Shown: positions 18,121-26,405 of the stretch, piece by piece | Layout: every line of letters begins with the position of its first letter | Numbering within the stretch: position 1 is the first letter of the stretch | Origin: Azospirillum canadense | GTDB lineage: Bacteria > Pseudomonadota > Alphaproteobacteria > Azospirillales > Azospirillaceae | Direction of reading: 5' to 3' | DNA length: 64,000 nt | Assembly (NCBI RefSeq): GCF_025961225.1 | Contig: NZ_JAOQNG010000003.1 | Span: 372,001-436,000 of the forward strand | Notes under the pieces: model-generated | Told to the model about the DNA's origin: nothing | Database searches by the model: none | The model's input: the letters and a program-made list of their open reading frames with translations, nothing else | Translations under genes and position numbers: made by a program

Positions 18121-18981
18121 ATGTCCGAGCTGCAGATCCTCGTTAACGGCCTGGTCCTGGGTTCGCTCTACGCCTGCATGGCGGTGGGCTTCTCGCTCGT
18201 CTGGGGCGTGTTGAACGTCATCAACATGCTGCACGGTTCCTTCATCGTGCTCGGCGCCTACATCTCCTTCTTCCTCTACCGCCACGCCGGGGTGCACCCG
18301 TTCATCAGCGTGCCGATCGCGGCGGCGGCGCTGTTCGCGCTGGGCTACGCGTTGCAGCGCGGCGCCATCAACCGCGTGGTGGCGCGTCCGGTGCTGACCA
18401 CGCTGACGCTCACCTTCGGGCTCGACATGCTGGCCTACAACCTGATGATCCTCGCCTTCTCGGCGACGCCGGTGCGGATCATCCTCGACCTCGGGCGGGT
18501 GGAGGCGGCGGGCGTGGTCGTCCCGGTGGACCGATTGGCGGCGATGCTTCTGGCACTGCTGTTGACCGCCGTCCTCTACGCGGTGATGCGCGGCTCGAAA
18601 ATCGGGCGGGCCATCGTGGCCGTGCGCATGGACCGCGACGCCGCGACGCTCATGGGCATTCGGGTGGAGCGCATCTACGCCACCACCTTCGCGCTCGGCG
18701 CGCTGATGGCCGGGGCGGCGGGCGCCATGCTGGCGCTGATCTTCCCGATCAGCCCGACCATGTCCGGCCAGTACCTAGGCAAGGTCTTCATCGTCTGCGT
18801 GCTGGGCGGCCTCGGCAACGTGCCGGGGGCGCTCGCCGGTGGGTTCGTGCTGGGCCTTGTCGAGGCGTTCGCCGGCGTCTACCTCGGCCCGCAGAACGCG
18901 ATGACCATGGGTTACCTGCTGATGCTCTTGCTGCTGCTCGTCCGTCCAACCGGCCTGATGGGCCGAAAGGGGTACGAATGA
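18121..18981 (+). CDS. livH: branched-chain amino acid-type ABC transporter permease (LivH)
   Basis: A 286-residue inner-membrane permease. It opens with the family pattern LVNGLVLGSLYACMAVGFSL and VINMLHGSFIVLGAY, has about eight hydrophobic segments and the cytoplasmic coupling region SKIGRAIVAVRMDRDAATLMGI. I chose the ATG at 18121 because it follows GGTGGAGGGG and begins the conserved N terminus; the frame is open much further upstream without homology. The last bases overlap livM. Confidence 0.9.
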   Translation: MSELQILVNGLVLGSLYACMAVGFSLVWGVLNVINMLHGSFIVLGAYISFFLYRHAGVHPFISVPIAAAALFALGYALQRGAINRVVARPVLTTLTLTFGLDMLAYNLMILAFSATPVRIILDLGRVEAAGVVVPVDRLAAMLLALLLTAVLYAVMRGSKIGRAIVAVRMDRDAATLMGIRVERIYATTFALGALMAGAAGAMLALIFPISPTMSGQYLGKVFIVCVLGGLGNVPGALAGGFVLGLVEAFAGVYLGPQNAMTMGYLLMLLLLLVRPTGLMGRKGYE

Positions 18982-19931
18982 GGACGCGTTACGTACTGCT
19001 CGCGGTGGGGGTGGCGGTGCTGGTGCTGCTGCCTGCCTATGGCGGCAACTATCTGGTCCGCTTCGGCACCTTCCTGTGCATGTACGCGGCGCTGGCGCTC
19101 GGGTGGAACGTCATCGGCGGTGTCACCGGCTATCCCTCCTTCGCAACCGCGGCCTTCTTCGGGGCGGGGGCCTACGCCGGCGCACTCCTTCAGGTCGCCC
19201 ACACGCCGATGCCGTTGGCCTGGGCCGGGGCGGTCGTGTTCGTGGCCGCGGCGTCCGCCGTTGTCGGCATCATGATCCTGCGGCTGCGCGGCCACTATTT
19301 TGCAGTCGGCTCCATCGCGCTGGTCGAGGTGGCTCGGTTGGTGGCAAGTTCGTGGAGCGACCTCACCGGTGGAGGCATGGGTCTCAACGTGCCGATTCTG
19401 CCAGGTGGTCCGGAGTATGCCGGCATGGTTTTCCTGTATTCCATGTTCGCGGTAGCCGCCGCAGCCTTCGCAGCGGGGCTGTGGATTGAGCACGGCAAAT
19501 TGGGCTTCGCGCTGCGCTGCATCCAGCAAAACGAGGACGCTGCCGATATGGTCGGCGTCAACACCACCGCTTGCAAGATCGCGGCGTTCGTGCTGTCGGC
19601 CGTGTTCGCCGGGGCGACCGGGGCCGTCTACGCGAGCTGGACCGCCTATCTCGATCCCTCCGACGCCTTCAGCATCCTTCTCACCCTCAAGGTGCCGGTG
19701 ATGGCGATGCTGGGCGGGGCGGGGACGGTGCTGGGACCGATCGTCGGTGTCGTGGTCTTCCAGGCCATGGAGGAGCTGCTGTGGTCGAACTTTTTGGAGA
19801 TGCACCACGCGATCCTCGGTCTGATGATCGTCGGCCTGATCTTCTTCCTGCCGGGCGGGCTGCTCAGCCTGGGAGCGCACCGCCGCCGGGCGCCGGCCCG
19901 GGCCACGAGCCGGGAGGTCCCCGCGGAATGA
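18978..19931 (+). CDS. livM: branched-chain amino acid-type ABC transporter permease (LivM)
   Basis: A 317-residue permease that pairs with LivH. It shows ALALGWNVIGGVTGYPSFAT near the N terminus, about ten hydrophobic segments and the coupling region LGFALRCIQQNEDAADMVGV, which fits LivM. The start overlaps the livH stop (ATGA at 18978) and the stop overlaps the livG start in the same way, so all four genes of the unit are tightly coupled. Confidence 0.9.
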   Translation: MRTRYVLLAVGVAVLVLLPAYGGNYLVRFGTFLCMYAALALGWNVIGGVTGYPSFATAAFFGAGAYAGALLQVAHTPMPLAWAGAVVFVAAASAVVGIMILRLRGHYFAVGSIALVEVARLVASSWSDLTGGGMGLNVPILPGGPEYAGMVFLYSMFAVAAAAFAAGLWIEHGKLGFALRCIQQNEDAADMVGVNTTACKIAAFVLSAVFAGATGAVYASWTAYLDPSDAFSILLTLKVPVMAMLGGAGTVLGPIVGVVVFQAMEELLWSNFLEMHHAILGLMIVGLIFFLPGGLLSLGAHRRRAPARATSREVPAE

Positions 19932-20689
19932 GCAAAGCTCCCCTGCTGCGTGTCAGCGGCCTTGAGAAGTCGTTTGGCGGCGTGCGCGCGGTGCGCCAAG
20001 TGTCGTTCGAGGTCGGCCGGGGCGAGATCGTTGGTCTGATCGGCCCCAATGGTGCTGGCAAGACGACGCTGGTCAACCTGATCACCGGGGTGGTGCGCCC
20101 CGACGGGGGCCGCATTCTGTTCGACGGCGCCGACGTGACCACCCAGCGCCCGTTCCAGGCGGCGCGGCGCGGACTCGCCCGCACGTTCCAGATCGTGCAA
20201 CCCTTTCCGCAGATGACGGTGCTGGAGAATGTGGCGGCGGGCGCACTGTTCGCTGGCAAGGCGACCAGCCGCCGCGAGGCGGAGCGGGTGGCCGCCGAGC
20301 AGATCGCCTTCGTCGGCCTCCAGCCCTTTGCCGACGCGCCGGCCGTCTCGCTGACGCTGCCGAACCGCAAGAGGTTGGAGTTCGCCAAGAGCCTCGCCAT
20401 GGGGCCGCGGCTCCTCATGCTGGACGAGGTGAATGCCGGCCTCAACAGCGCCGAGCTGGACAACGCGCTCGACCTGATCCGCCGCATCGCAGCGCGCGGC
20501 ATCACCATCATTCTGATCGAGCACCTGATGAAGGTGGTTCTCGGCCTCAGCACGCGGATCATGGTGCTGCATCATGGCGAGCTGATCCGCGCTGGCGCGC
20601 CGCGCGACGTCATCGCCGACCCACGGGTGGTCGAGGCTTATCTCGGCCAGAAATTTGCTAAGCGTTACGGGAGACTGGCGGATGCCTGA
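19928..20689 (+). CDS. livG: branched-chain amino acid-type ABC transporter ATP-binding protein (LivG)
   Basis: A 253-residue ATPase with Walker A GPNGAGKTT (about residue 38) and Walker B RLLMLDEVNAGLN. In place of the canonical LSGGQ signature it has LTLPNRKRLEFAK, a variant found in a subgroup of LivG-type proteins. The start at 19928 follows from the ATGA overlap with livM; the frame open from 19571 is a shadow of livM. It ends 8 bases into livF. Confidence 0.92.
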   Translation: MSKAPLLRVSGLEKSFGGVRAVRQVSFEVGRGEIVGLIGPNGAGKTTLVNLITGVVRPDGGRILFDGADVTTQRPFQAARRGLARTFQIVQPFPQMTVLENVAAGALFAGKATSRREAERVAAEQIAFVGLQPFADAPAVSLTLPNRKRLEFAKSLAMGPRLLMLDEVNAGLNSAELDNALDLIRRIAARGITIILIEHLMKVVLGLSTRIMVLHHGELIRAGAPRDVIADPRVVEAYLGQKFAKRYGRLADA

Positions 20690-21422
20690 GCCGCTTCTGG
20701 AAGTCCGCGACCTGGCCGGTGGCTATGGTGATGTCCAGGTGCTCTGGGGGATTGACCTCGTGGTGGAGGAGAGAGAAATTGCCTGCGTCGTGGGCTCCAA
20801 CGGGGCTGGCAAGACGACGTTGCTTCGCACGATCTCGGGCATGCTGCGGCCGACCGCGGGGATGATCCGCTTCGCCGGCCGCGACCTCGCCGGTGCCGCT
20901 CCCGACGCGGTGCTGGGCGCTGGCATCGCGCATGTGCCGGAAGGGCGGCGGCTGTTCCGTGGGCTCAGTGTTCGCGACAACCTCCTGCTGGGTGCTTACA
21001 CGCGCTCCGACGGCCGGGCCGCCGTCGAACGGGATCTCGCCTTCGTCTACGACGTTTTCCCCATCCTGAAGGAACGGCGCAATCAGGACGCCACCACCCT
21101 GTCAGGCGGCGAGCAGCAGATGTGCGCCATCGGACGCGGGATCATGGCGCAGCCGAAGCTGCTGATGATCGACGAGATGTCACTCGGCTTGGCGCCGCGG
21201 GCCGTCGAAGTCCTCGGCGAGGCGTTGGCCGGCATCAACCGCCGGGGCTTGACCATCCTCCTGGTCGAACAGGACGTGATCACCGCATTCGACCTCGCCC
21301 GGCACGGCTTCGTGGTCGACATGGGCCGCATCACCATAAGCGGCAACACCGCCACGCTCTCCACCAGCGACGCCATGCGCGGCGCTTATCTCGGTTCTGT
21401 TGCAAAGTCGGAGGTTGGGTGA
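20682..21422 (+). CDS. livF: branched-chain amino acid-type ABC transporter ATP-binding protein (LivF), C terminus rewritten by IS6
   Basis: A 246-residue ATPase with Walker A GSNGAGKTT, signature LSGGEQQM and Walker B LLMIDEMSLGLAP. The end is unusual: after GAYLG the reading frame enters the inverted repeat of an IS6-family element at 21393, so the last six residues (VAKSEVG region) and the stop codon come from the IS. LivF proteins normally end soon after the AYLG motif, so the protein probably remains active with a short foreign tail. Any gene originally downstream has been cut off from this operon. Confidence 0.9.
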   Translation: MPEPLLEVRDLAGGYGDVQVLWGIDLVVEEREIACVVGSNGAGKTTLLRTISGMLRPTAGMIRFAGRDLAGAAPDAVLGAGIAHVPEGRRLFRGLSVRDNLLLGAYTRSDGRAAVERDLAFVYDVFPILKERRNQDATTLSGGEQQMCAIGRGIMAQPKLLMIDEMSLGLAPRAVEVLGEALAGINRRGLTILLVEQDVITAFDLARHGFVVDMGRITISGNTATLSTSDAMRGAYLGSVAKSEVG

Positions 21423-22236
21423 AAGTCGTTCCAGTTTGAGCAACTTCAGGCAGCAACCCCGAACAGGGTGGCGATGAGGGAAGCCTGGCGGCTCATGTCA
21501 TCGGCGGGAATGGTGGCAATCTGTCCTTTGCGAACCATGGCCATGATCTCGTAGCCGGCAATCGTTCGGCGCGCGCTATGGAAGCTTTTGAAGCCGAGAC
21601 CGGGACGGATCAACCGCTTGATCCGTCGGTGATCTTGTTCAACGATATTGTTGAGAGACTTGACTTGCCGCAGCTTGGCGAAGCGCCAGAGCTCGCCGTC
21701 CGTCTTCATCGCCGTGGTTGCGCTCGGATAGGCGGCATTCTTGTCCACGGTGAGGGTGCGCGGGTTCACGGTGTGCGCTTGTTTCAGCGCCTTGCGGAAG
21801 AAGCGCCGGGCAGCCGCGGCATCACGCTTGGCGCTGAGCAGGAAGTCGATGGTCTGGCCACGCGCATCGACGGCGCGGTGCAGATACATCCACCGCCCCT
21901 TCACCTTGACATACGTCTCGTCGACCCGCCAGGAGCCGGTCGTCATGCGCAGGTGCGGACGCAGACGCTTGTCGAGCTCCGGGGCGTCAGCCTGGATCCA
22001 GCGGTAGAGCGTGGTGTGGTCGACCGAAACGCCGCGGTCGGCCAGCATGTGCTCGAGATTACGATAGCTGATCGGAAACGGCAGGGACCAACGCACCGCC
22101 CACAGGATCACCTCGGCCGTGAACTGTCGACCCTTGAACGGGTTCTTCCCGCTGCGCATTACCCAGCAACCCCACCTGCCAAAGCGGCCCCGATCCTACA
22201 CGATCCCGGATACGACCCCAAACTTGCAACGGAACC
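21393..22236. mobile_element. IS6-family insertion sequence
   Basis: An 844-bp element bounded by imperfect inverted repeats: the left end begins GGTTCTGTTGCAAAG at 21393 and the right end, read from the other strand from 22236, begins GGTTCCGTTGCAAG. These ends match the IS6/IS26 type. One transposase gene lies between them. The eight bases flanking each end (CTTATCTC left, TCTATGCC right) do not match, so there is no target duplication, which suggests that recombination or a deletion occurred next to the element after insertion. Confidence 0.88.
21446..22159 (-). CDS. IS6 family transposase
   Basis: A 237-residue DDE transposase. The catalytic residues can be placed as Asp in GSWRVDETYVKVKG, Asp in LTVDKNAAYPSAT and Glu in NNIVEQDHRRIKR, the standard IS6 spacing. 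The N terminus (NPFKGRQFTAEVILWAVRW) and LADRGVSVDHTTLYRWIQ are typical. The frame is intact and the element has both ends, so it may still be active. It reads against the livF operon. Confidence 0.93.
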   Translation of the reverse strand: MRSGKNPFKGRQFTAEVILWAVRWSLPFPISYRNLEHMLADRGVSVDHTTLYRWIQADAPELDKRLRPHLRMTTGSWRVDETYVKVKGRWMYLHRAVDARGQTIDFLLSAKRDAAAARRFFRKALKQAHTVNPRTLTVDKNAAYPSATTAMKTDGELWRFAKLRQVKSLNNIVEQDHRRIKRLIRPGLGFKSFHSARRTIAGYEIMAMVRKGQIATIPADDMSRQASLIATLFGVAA

Positions 22237-22407
22237 TCTATGCCCGGCGTCTGCTGGTGAGCGCAACCGGCAGCCGTGCGACATGAGTCCGCGCGCAGTT
22301 CCGGGTAGTGAATGCGCAGAGCAAGAAGAAATTTCTCGAATGCCTCCAGTACCTCACGATCGTGCCTCCAAACGCCTTGTATTCATCGCAAAATAAACTG
22401 CATGACC

Positions 22408-23793
22408 TCACGTGGATTTGTCTTCGAGACCACTGGGTGCAAACCGGGACAGAGCGCGGTCCAGCCAAGCCGGTGTCTGGTTGTGGGCTTCGGCGACTTC
22501 CTTGCGCCGCACGGCATTCCGCACCATGATCCCACCAAGATAGCGGGCCGGCTCCGGTGGGAAAGTCTTGATCTTACGGTTTACCAGACCGCAGCGGCTC
22601 CACTCATCATCCAACCCCAATGCCAGGCTTGCCAGGATGCGCCCGCCGAGGCGGCTGGGGCCAACCCCATTTCCACTCCAGCCAACGCCATAAAAAATAT
22701 GCGGCGCGTTTGGCAAATGGCCGAAGACCGGCAAGCTGTCGTAGGACCGATCGACGGGACCGCTCCAACTGTGCTCGATGCGCACATCGGCGAGATGCGG
22801 ATAGGTGGTGCGGAAGTCCGCCTCGGTCACCCGGTTCAGGGCGACGTCCTGATCGTAGCGCGGACCGATTTTGCTCGAAAAGCTGATCATCCCTGTGCCT
22901 TTTCCGAAGGCGATGCGGCCATCCCGGGTGGTCCGATAATAGTCCACCATGAGCTGCGAATCGGTGATCGCCTCGCCGCCGGTCCAGCCGATCGCCTGCA
23001 GGCGCTCCGGGATCGGCTCCGTGGCGACAATCGTGCTGGTGACGGGCAGGATGGTGCGCCGCAACTCGGGAATTTCCGCTGCCCACGCGTTGTGCGCCAG
23101 AACCACGCGTCGCGCTGTGACGCACCCTGCGGGTGCGCTGAGACGGGCGGGAACCCCGCGTTGGAACCGAATGACCGGTGTATTCTCGAAAATCTTAACG
23201 CCAGATTGGATGGCCACCCGACGCAACCCTCGGACCAAGCGCGCTGGTTGAACCGTGGCGTTGCTTGCTTCCATCACCCCTTCGAGATGTTTTGGCGAAC
23301 CCGAGCGCCGCGCCAAGTCGTCCGTCGCGACAGTATTGAAGACGTCTTGGCCCATGCGGGCGCAGAGGGCTTTCACCCCTTTCCACGCGCCACGCTGGGC
23401 ATCCGTCGTGGCGGTCCACAGCCAACCGCTTTGCCGGAAATGAGCGTCGATCCCATGTTCGGCACAGAAGGCTCCGAGCTCGGCAATGTTCGCTTGCGAG
23501 GCTTGAGCAAGACGGAGGGCTTCTGCGACGCCGCAGAGCGCGACCAGAGAGCTGATTTTCGGCCACCACGACATGACGAAGCCGCCGTTACGACCGGAGG
23601 CCCCGCCGCCGCAAACGTCCCGCTCCAAAATCACCACCGAGCAGCCCGGATCGAGTTCGCGAATGCGCAGCGCCGTCCAAAGTCCAACAAAGCCGCCGCC
23701 GACGATTGCGACGTCGCAGCTCACGTCACCGCTCAATGCAGTGATTTGCTTTAGATCATCCGAGACTTCCTTGAGCCACATCGAGCGATGCAT
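22408..23793 (-). CDS. FAD-dependent oxidoreductase of the D-amino acid oxidase (DAO) family
   Basis: A 461-residue flavoprotein with an N-terminal dinucleotide fold (DVAIVGGGFVGLWTALRIRE, residues 27-46) followed by GGGASGRNGGFV, the DAO-family block for covalent or tight FAD binding. A C-terminal SLPVFGHLPNAPHIFYGVGWSGNG closes the FAD site. About 60 residues follow the usual DAO end. Relatives oxidise glycine betaine derivatives, sarcosine, dimethylglycine or gamma-glutamylputrescine. Between an IS6 element and the carnitine genes, it could act downstream of carnitine by demethylating a betaine product, but that is context only. Confidence 0.82.
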   Translation of the reverse strand: MHRSMWLKEVSDDLKQITALSGDVSCDVAIVGGGFVGLWTALRIRELDPGCSVVILERDVCGGGASGRNGGFVMSWWPKISSLVALCGVAEALRLAQASQANIAELGAFCAEHGIDAHFRQSGWLWTATTDAQRGAWKGVKALCARMGQDVFNTVATDDLARRSGSPKHLEGVMEASNATVQPARLVRGLRRVAIQSGVKIFENTPVIRFQRGVPARLSAPAGCVTARRVVLAHNAWAAEIPELRRTILPVTSTIVATEPIPERLQAIGWTGGEAITDSQLMVDYYRTTRDGRIAFGKGTGMISFSSKIGPRYDQDVALNRVTEADFRTTYPHLADVRIEHSWSGPVDRSYDSLPVFGHLPNAPHIFYGVGWSGNGVGPSRLGGRILASLALGLDDEWSRCGLVNRKIKTFPPEPARYLGGIMVRNAVRRKEVAEAHNQTPAWLDRALSRFAPSGLEDKST

Positions 23794-23868
23794 GAAATCC
23801 GTCCGTTGAATTCGAGTTGCAGGCAGCGTGGTGCGTGAAAGGGAATGAGCTGGCCCTCTTCTCGATGG

Positions 23869-24221
23869 CCCTTCATGATGCGGCTACCGGTTGGGCGTGC
23901 CAAGCCGAACATTCAATTGAGCAGGTTGCTGGCCATCAAGACCTGGGCGCGGCGTGCTTCATCGTTGTGGGCGTGCAGACGATTGCTAATCATCGACTTG
24001 TAACGCGCGATCGTCACCTCCGTCATGGCGCGCGTTCAAGCCCGGTGTCCCTCGCCAGTCCATCCGCCCGAGACTATCGCTCGCCTGGATGTTACGGTCG
24101 CGAGCGCGTAGCCGACCTTTGAGTCGTCATCGACGTCGGGCGGAGCCAGCTCCGGCGCGACGAGCTCCTCGGTTCCGGCATTCACACCGATGTGGACCTT
24201 GCGCTGGTATCGGCGCTTCGT
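23869..24221 (-). pseudogene. IS5-family transposase remnant
   Basis: Reading the reverse strand in one frame from 24221 gives RRYQRKVHIGVNAGTEELVA and then PELAPPDVDDDSKVG, the conserved core of IS5-type transposases around the second catalytic Asp. An in-frame stop follows at 24036-24038, and then the C-terminal block ARYKSMISNRLHAH, NLLN-stop-MFGLARPTGSRI, with another stop. About 80 central residues are missing. The element is therefore dead by internal deletion and two stops. It fills the 550-bp gap between the DAO oxidase and the GntR regulator. Confidence 0.65.
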
Positions 24222-24345
24222 GGACCCACTCGTTTCATTCGACAGCTGTGGTGGCGGACATCGCCAAGGTCGCGTTCACGCCAACCCACAAGCCTCCGCC
24301 AATCCCACATCCCTGCATTACGGTGCCGATGCCGTCGATTGCTCG

Positions 24346-25059
24346 TCAACCGGCCTCAGGTGCCGCGACGCCTCCCGCCTTGGCCGAAACGATCGCGTCC
24401 CGGATCGGCCCCGCTGCTTCCAGGATATCGGCGCGAACCGCCGCGGATGCCTTTTCGGGATCGCCTTCCTTGATCGCTTCGATGACCTCCGCATGGCGGA
24501 TGTGCCCCGTCCGGGATAGGACGCCGCTGAGGACGACGTTCATCAGCGGCCCGTAGCGCATCCAGAGCAGTTCAATCAGGTCAACCAGGTGGCTGTTCCC
24601 ACAATTCTGATAGATGGTGAAATGGAACTGCTGGTTCAACCGCAAGTAGGACTTGATGTCCTCCGATGGCACCTTGGCGTACATCGCGTCATTGATCGCC
24701 GTGAGTTCGGCGGTCATGGATTGATTTCCCGACAGGACAGCGAGCCGCGTGGCCTCGCCCTCCAGCTGCAGGCGCAGGGGAAGAAGCGCGTCCAGCCGTT
24801 CCGTCGTCGCCTCAGGCACGCGGAGCGACCGGCGCGGCAGGGCCTCGATCGCGCGCGCCACGACGAGTCGGTTCGCCGCCTCGCGGATCGGCATCTGACT
24901 GGTCCCGAATGCCGCGGCCAAATCCGGCAGGGGTAAGCGCTGCCCCGGCGCGAATTCGCCGATCATGAAGGACTGTTTCAATTCGTTGTAGACATGTTCC
25001 AAATCCGACGTCGGACGCCGGGTTTGGAACTCTGGCAAATCGTTTCCGCGCGCTGCCAC
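24346..25059 (-). CDS. GntR family transcriptional regulator, FCD subfamily
   Basis: A 237-residue regulator with an N-terminal winged helix (GEFAPGQRLPLPDLAAAFGT, then SQMPIREAANRLVVARAIE, about residues 33-75) and an all-helical FCD effector domain behind it (RLNQQFHFTIYQNCGNSHL, with His residues for metal or ligand binding). The GTG start at 25059 has GAGGGAG 10 bases upstream. It is divergent from the carnitine dehydrogenase gene, and three TGATCAG repeats lie in the shared gap. In Pseudomonas the carnitine operon is run by an AraC-type regulator (CdhR); here an FCD-GntR seems to have that role (inference). Confidence 0.88.
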   Translation of the reverse strand: MAARGNDLPEFQTRRPTSDLEHVYNELKQSFMIGEFAPGQRLPLPDLAAAFGTSQMPIREAANRLVVARAIEALPRRSLRVPEATTERLDALLPLRLQLEGEATRLAVLSGNQSMTAELTAINDAMYAKVPSEDIKSYLRLNQQFHFTIYQNCGNSHLVDLIELLWMRYGPLMNVVLSGVLSRTGHIRHAEVIEAIKEGDPEKASAAVRADILEAAGPIRDAIVSAKAGGVAAPEAG

Positions 25060-25222
25060 GTCGACTGTGCTCCCTCATGTTCCGTTTGCGCAGTTCCTGA
25101 GCGCGACATCTTGGTGACGGCGCCAGCCCGCCGCCTGATCTGACGCGAGACGCCGCACAGTGACCATGCGCCAGACCGCGCCACACCATTCATTAGTGAC
25201 GTTCGGCGGTGAAATCAACGCT

Positions 25223-25274
25223 TGATCAGATATCAGATTGTTGGTAGCGTAAATGATCAGATATCGGTGATCAG
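25223..25274. promoter_or_regulatory. triple TGATCAG repeat, putative operator of the carnitine operon
   Basis: TGATCAG occurs at 25223-25229, 25254-25260 and 25268-25274. The first two are part of a 12-base direct repeat, TGATCAGATATC, whose copies start 31 bases apart, about three helical turns. The array sits just upstream of the carnitine dehydrogenase start (25294) and between the divergent FCD-GntR gene and its target, as expected for operators of that regulator. Confidence 0.45.
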
Positions 25275-25293
25275 GTTTTGGGAGTCGCAAGCC

Positions 25294-26274
25294 TTGTCCG
25301 ACCACATCAACCCAGACGAAGACGTGAAGACGGTCGCGGTGATCGGTGCCGGCCTCATCGGCTGCAGTTGGGCAGCCTTGTTCGCCGCCTCCGACCGGAC
25401 CGTTCATCTTTATGACAGCCGCGCCGACGCCGCTCAGGCAATGAGCGCGTTCTGGACCTCGGTGAAGCCAACGTTGATCGAACTGGGCTTGGCGCGGTCA
25501 GAAACGGTGCCAGACGTCCGGGTTTTCACTTCGCTCGCCGAAACCGTCGCCACGGCGGATTTCGTGCAGGAATGCATCCCGGAGCGGCTTGAGGCGAAGC
25601 TGGAGCTTTACCGGGCGATCGAGCCCAACCTGAAGCCGGGCGCCATCGTCGCCACCAGTTCCTCGGGGCTGAAGCTGTCGGACCTGCAGGCCGGATGGCG
25701 GGACCCGGGCCGGATCATCATCGCCCACCCGTTCAACCCGCCGCACCTGATCCCGTTGGTCGAACTCTATGCCGACGAGCGCGCCGCGCCCGGCGTGCTC
25801 AAGCGCGCGGCCGCGCTTTATGAAAGCTGCGGCAAGGTCACGATCACGCTCAAACGCGAAGTGCTGGCCCATGTCGCAAACCGTCTGCAGGCGGCGTTGT
25901 GGCGCGAAGCGATCCATTTGGTGGCCGAAGGTGTGGCAAGTCTTAAGGACATCGACACCGCGATCAGCGCCGGGCCGGGACTGCGTTGGGCTGTGATGGG
26001 CCCGCACCTGCTGCTCAACCTCGGCGGTGGCGAAGGAGGGCTGCGCGCCTACTGCGAACAGTTTCATGACAGCTATCATCTTTGGTGGGATGATCTCGGG
26101 AAGCCGCTGCTGACACCGGACACCGTCGACAAGCTTGTCGAGGGGCTGCGCGAAGAGATTGGCGCGAGGGAATACACCGCGCTTCGGCAGGAGCGTGACG
26201 CCAAGCTCGTCGCCATCTTGCGCGCCCTGAGAGACGTCGAGCCAGCCCACCGCATCGAGACGGCGGATGCCTGA
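25294..26274 (+). CDS. cdhA: L-carnitine dehydrogenase (3-hydroxyacyl-CoA dehydrogenase family)
   Basis: A 326-residue NAD-dependent dehydrogenase with the Rossmann motif VAVIGAGLIGCSWAALFAA near the N terminus, the ATSSSGLKLSDLQ strand, and AHPFNPPHLIPLVELYAD with the catalytic His of the 3-hydroxyacyl-CoA dehydrogenase family. It oxidises L-carnitine to 3-dehydrocarnitine. The following BKACE-type enzyme and thioesterase complete the known aerobic route, which makes this assignment firm. The best start is the TTG at 25294, nine bases after GGGAG (25280-25284); a TTG at 25222 would place the operator repeats inside the coding region. Some rhizobial orthologues are fused to the thioesterase; here it is a separate gene. 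Confidence 0.88.
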   Translation: MSDHINPDEDVKTVAVIGAGLIGCSWAALFAASDRTVHLYDSRADAAQAMSAFWTSVKPTLIELGLARSETVPDVRVFTSLAETVATADFVQECIPERLEAKLELYRAIEPNLKPGAIVATSSSGLKLSDLQAGWRDPGRIIIAHPFNPPHLIPLVELYADERAAPGVLKRAAALYESCGKVTITLKREVLAHVANRLQAALWREAIHLVAEGVASLKDIDTAISAGPGLRWAVMGPHLLLNLGGGEGGLRAYCEQFHDSYHLWWDDLGKPLLTPDTVDKLVEGLREEIGAREYTALRQERDAKLVAILRALRDVEPAHRIETADA

Positions 26275-26405
26275 ACTCAATCATTCGAACGGCGCTTGAT
26301 CCCTTCCATTCAGGTCACGCCAAGCACCCGGCAAGGCCGGATCGCCAGCAGAAGATTGGAATTGTTCAAGCGCCGCCGACAGCAAACTTTCATCCCGGAG
26401 GGAAA

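Noticed and set aside
21385..22244. Eight-base target duplication around the IS6 element
   Set aside because: The flanking octamers CTTATCTC and TCTATGCC do not match, so no duplication is claimed.
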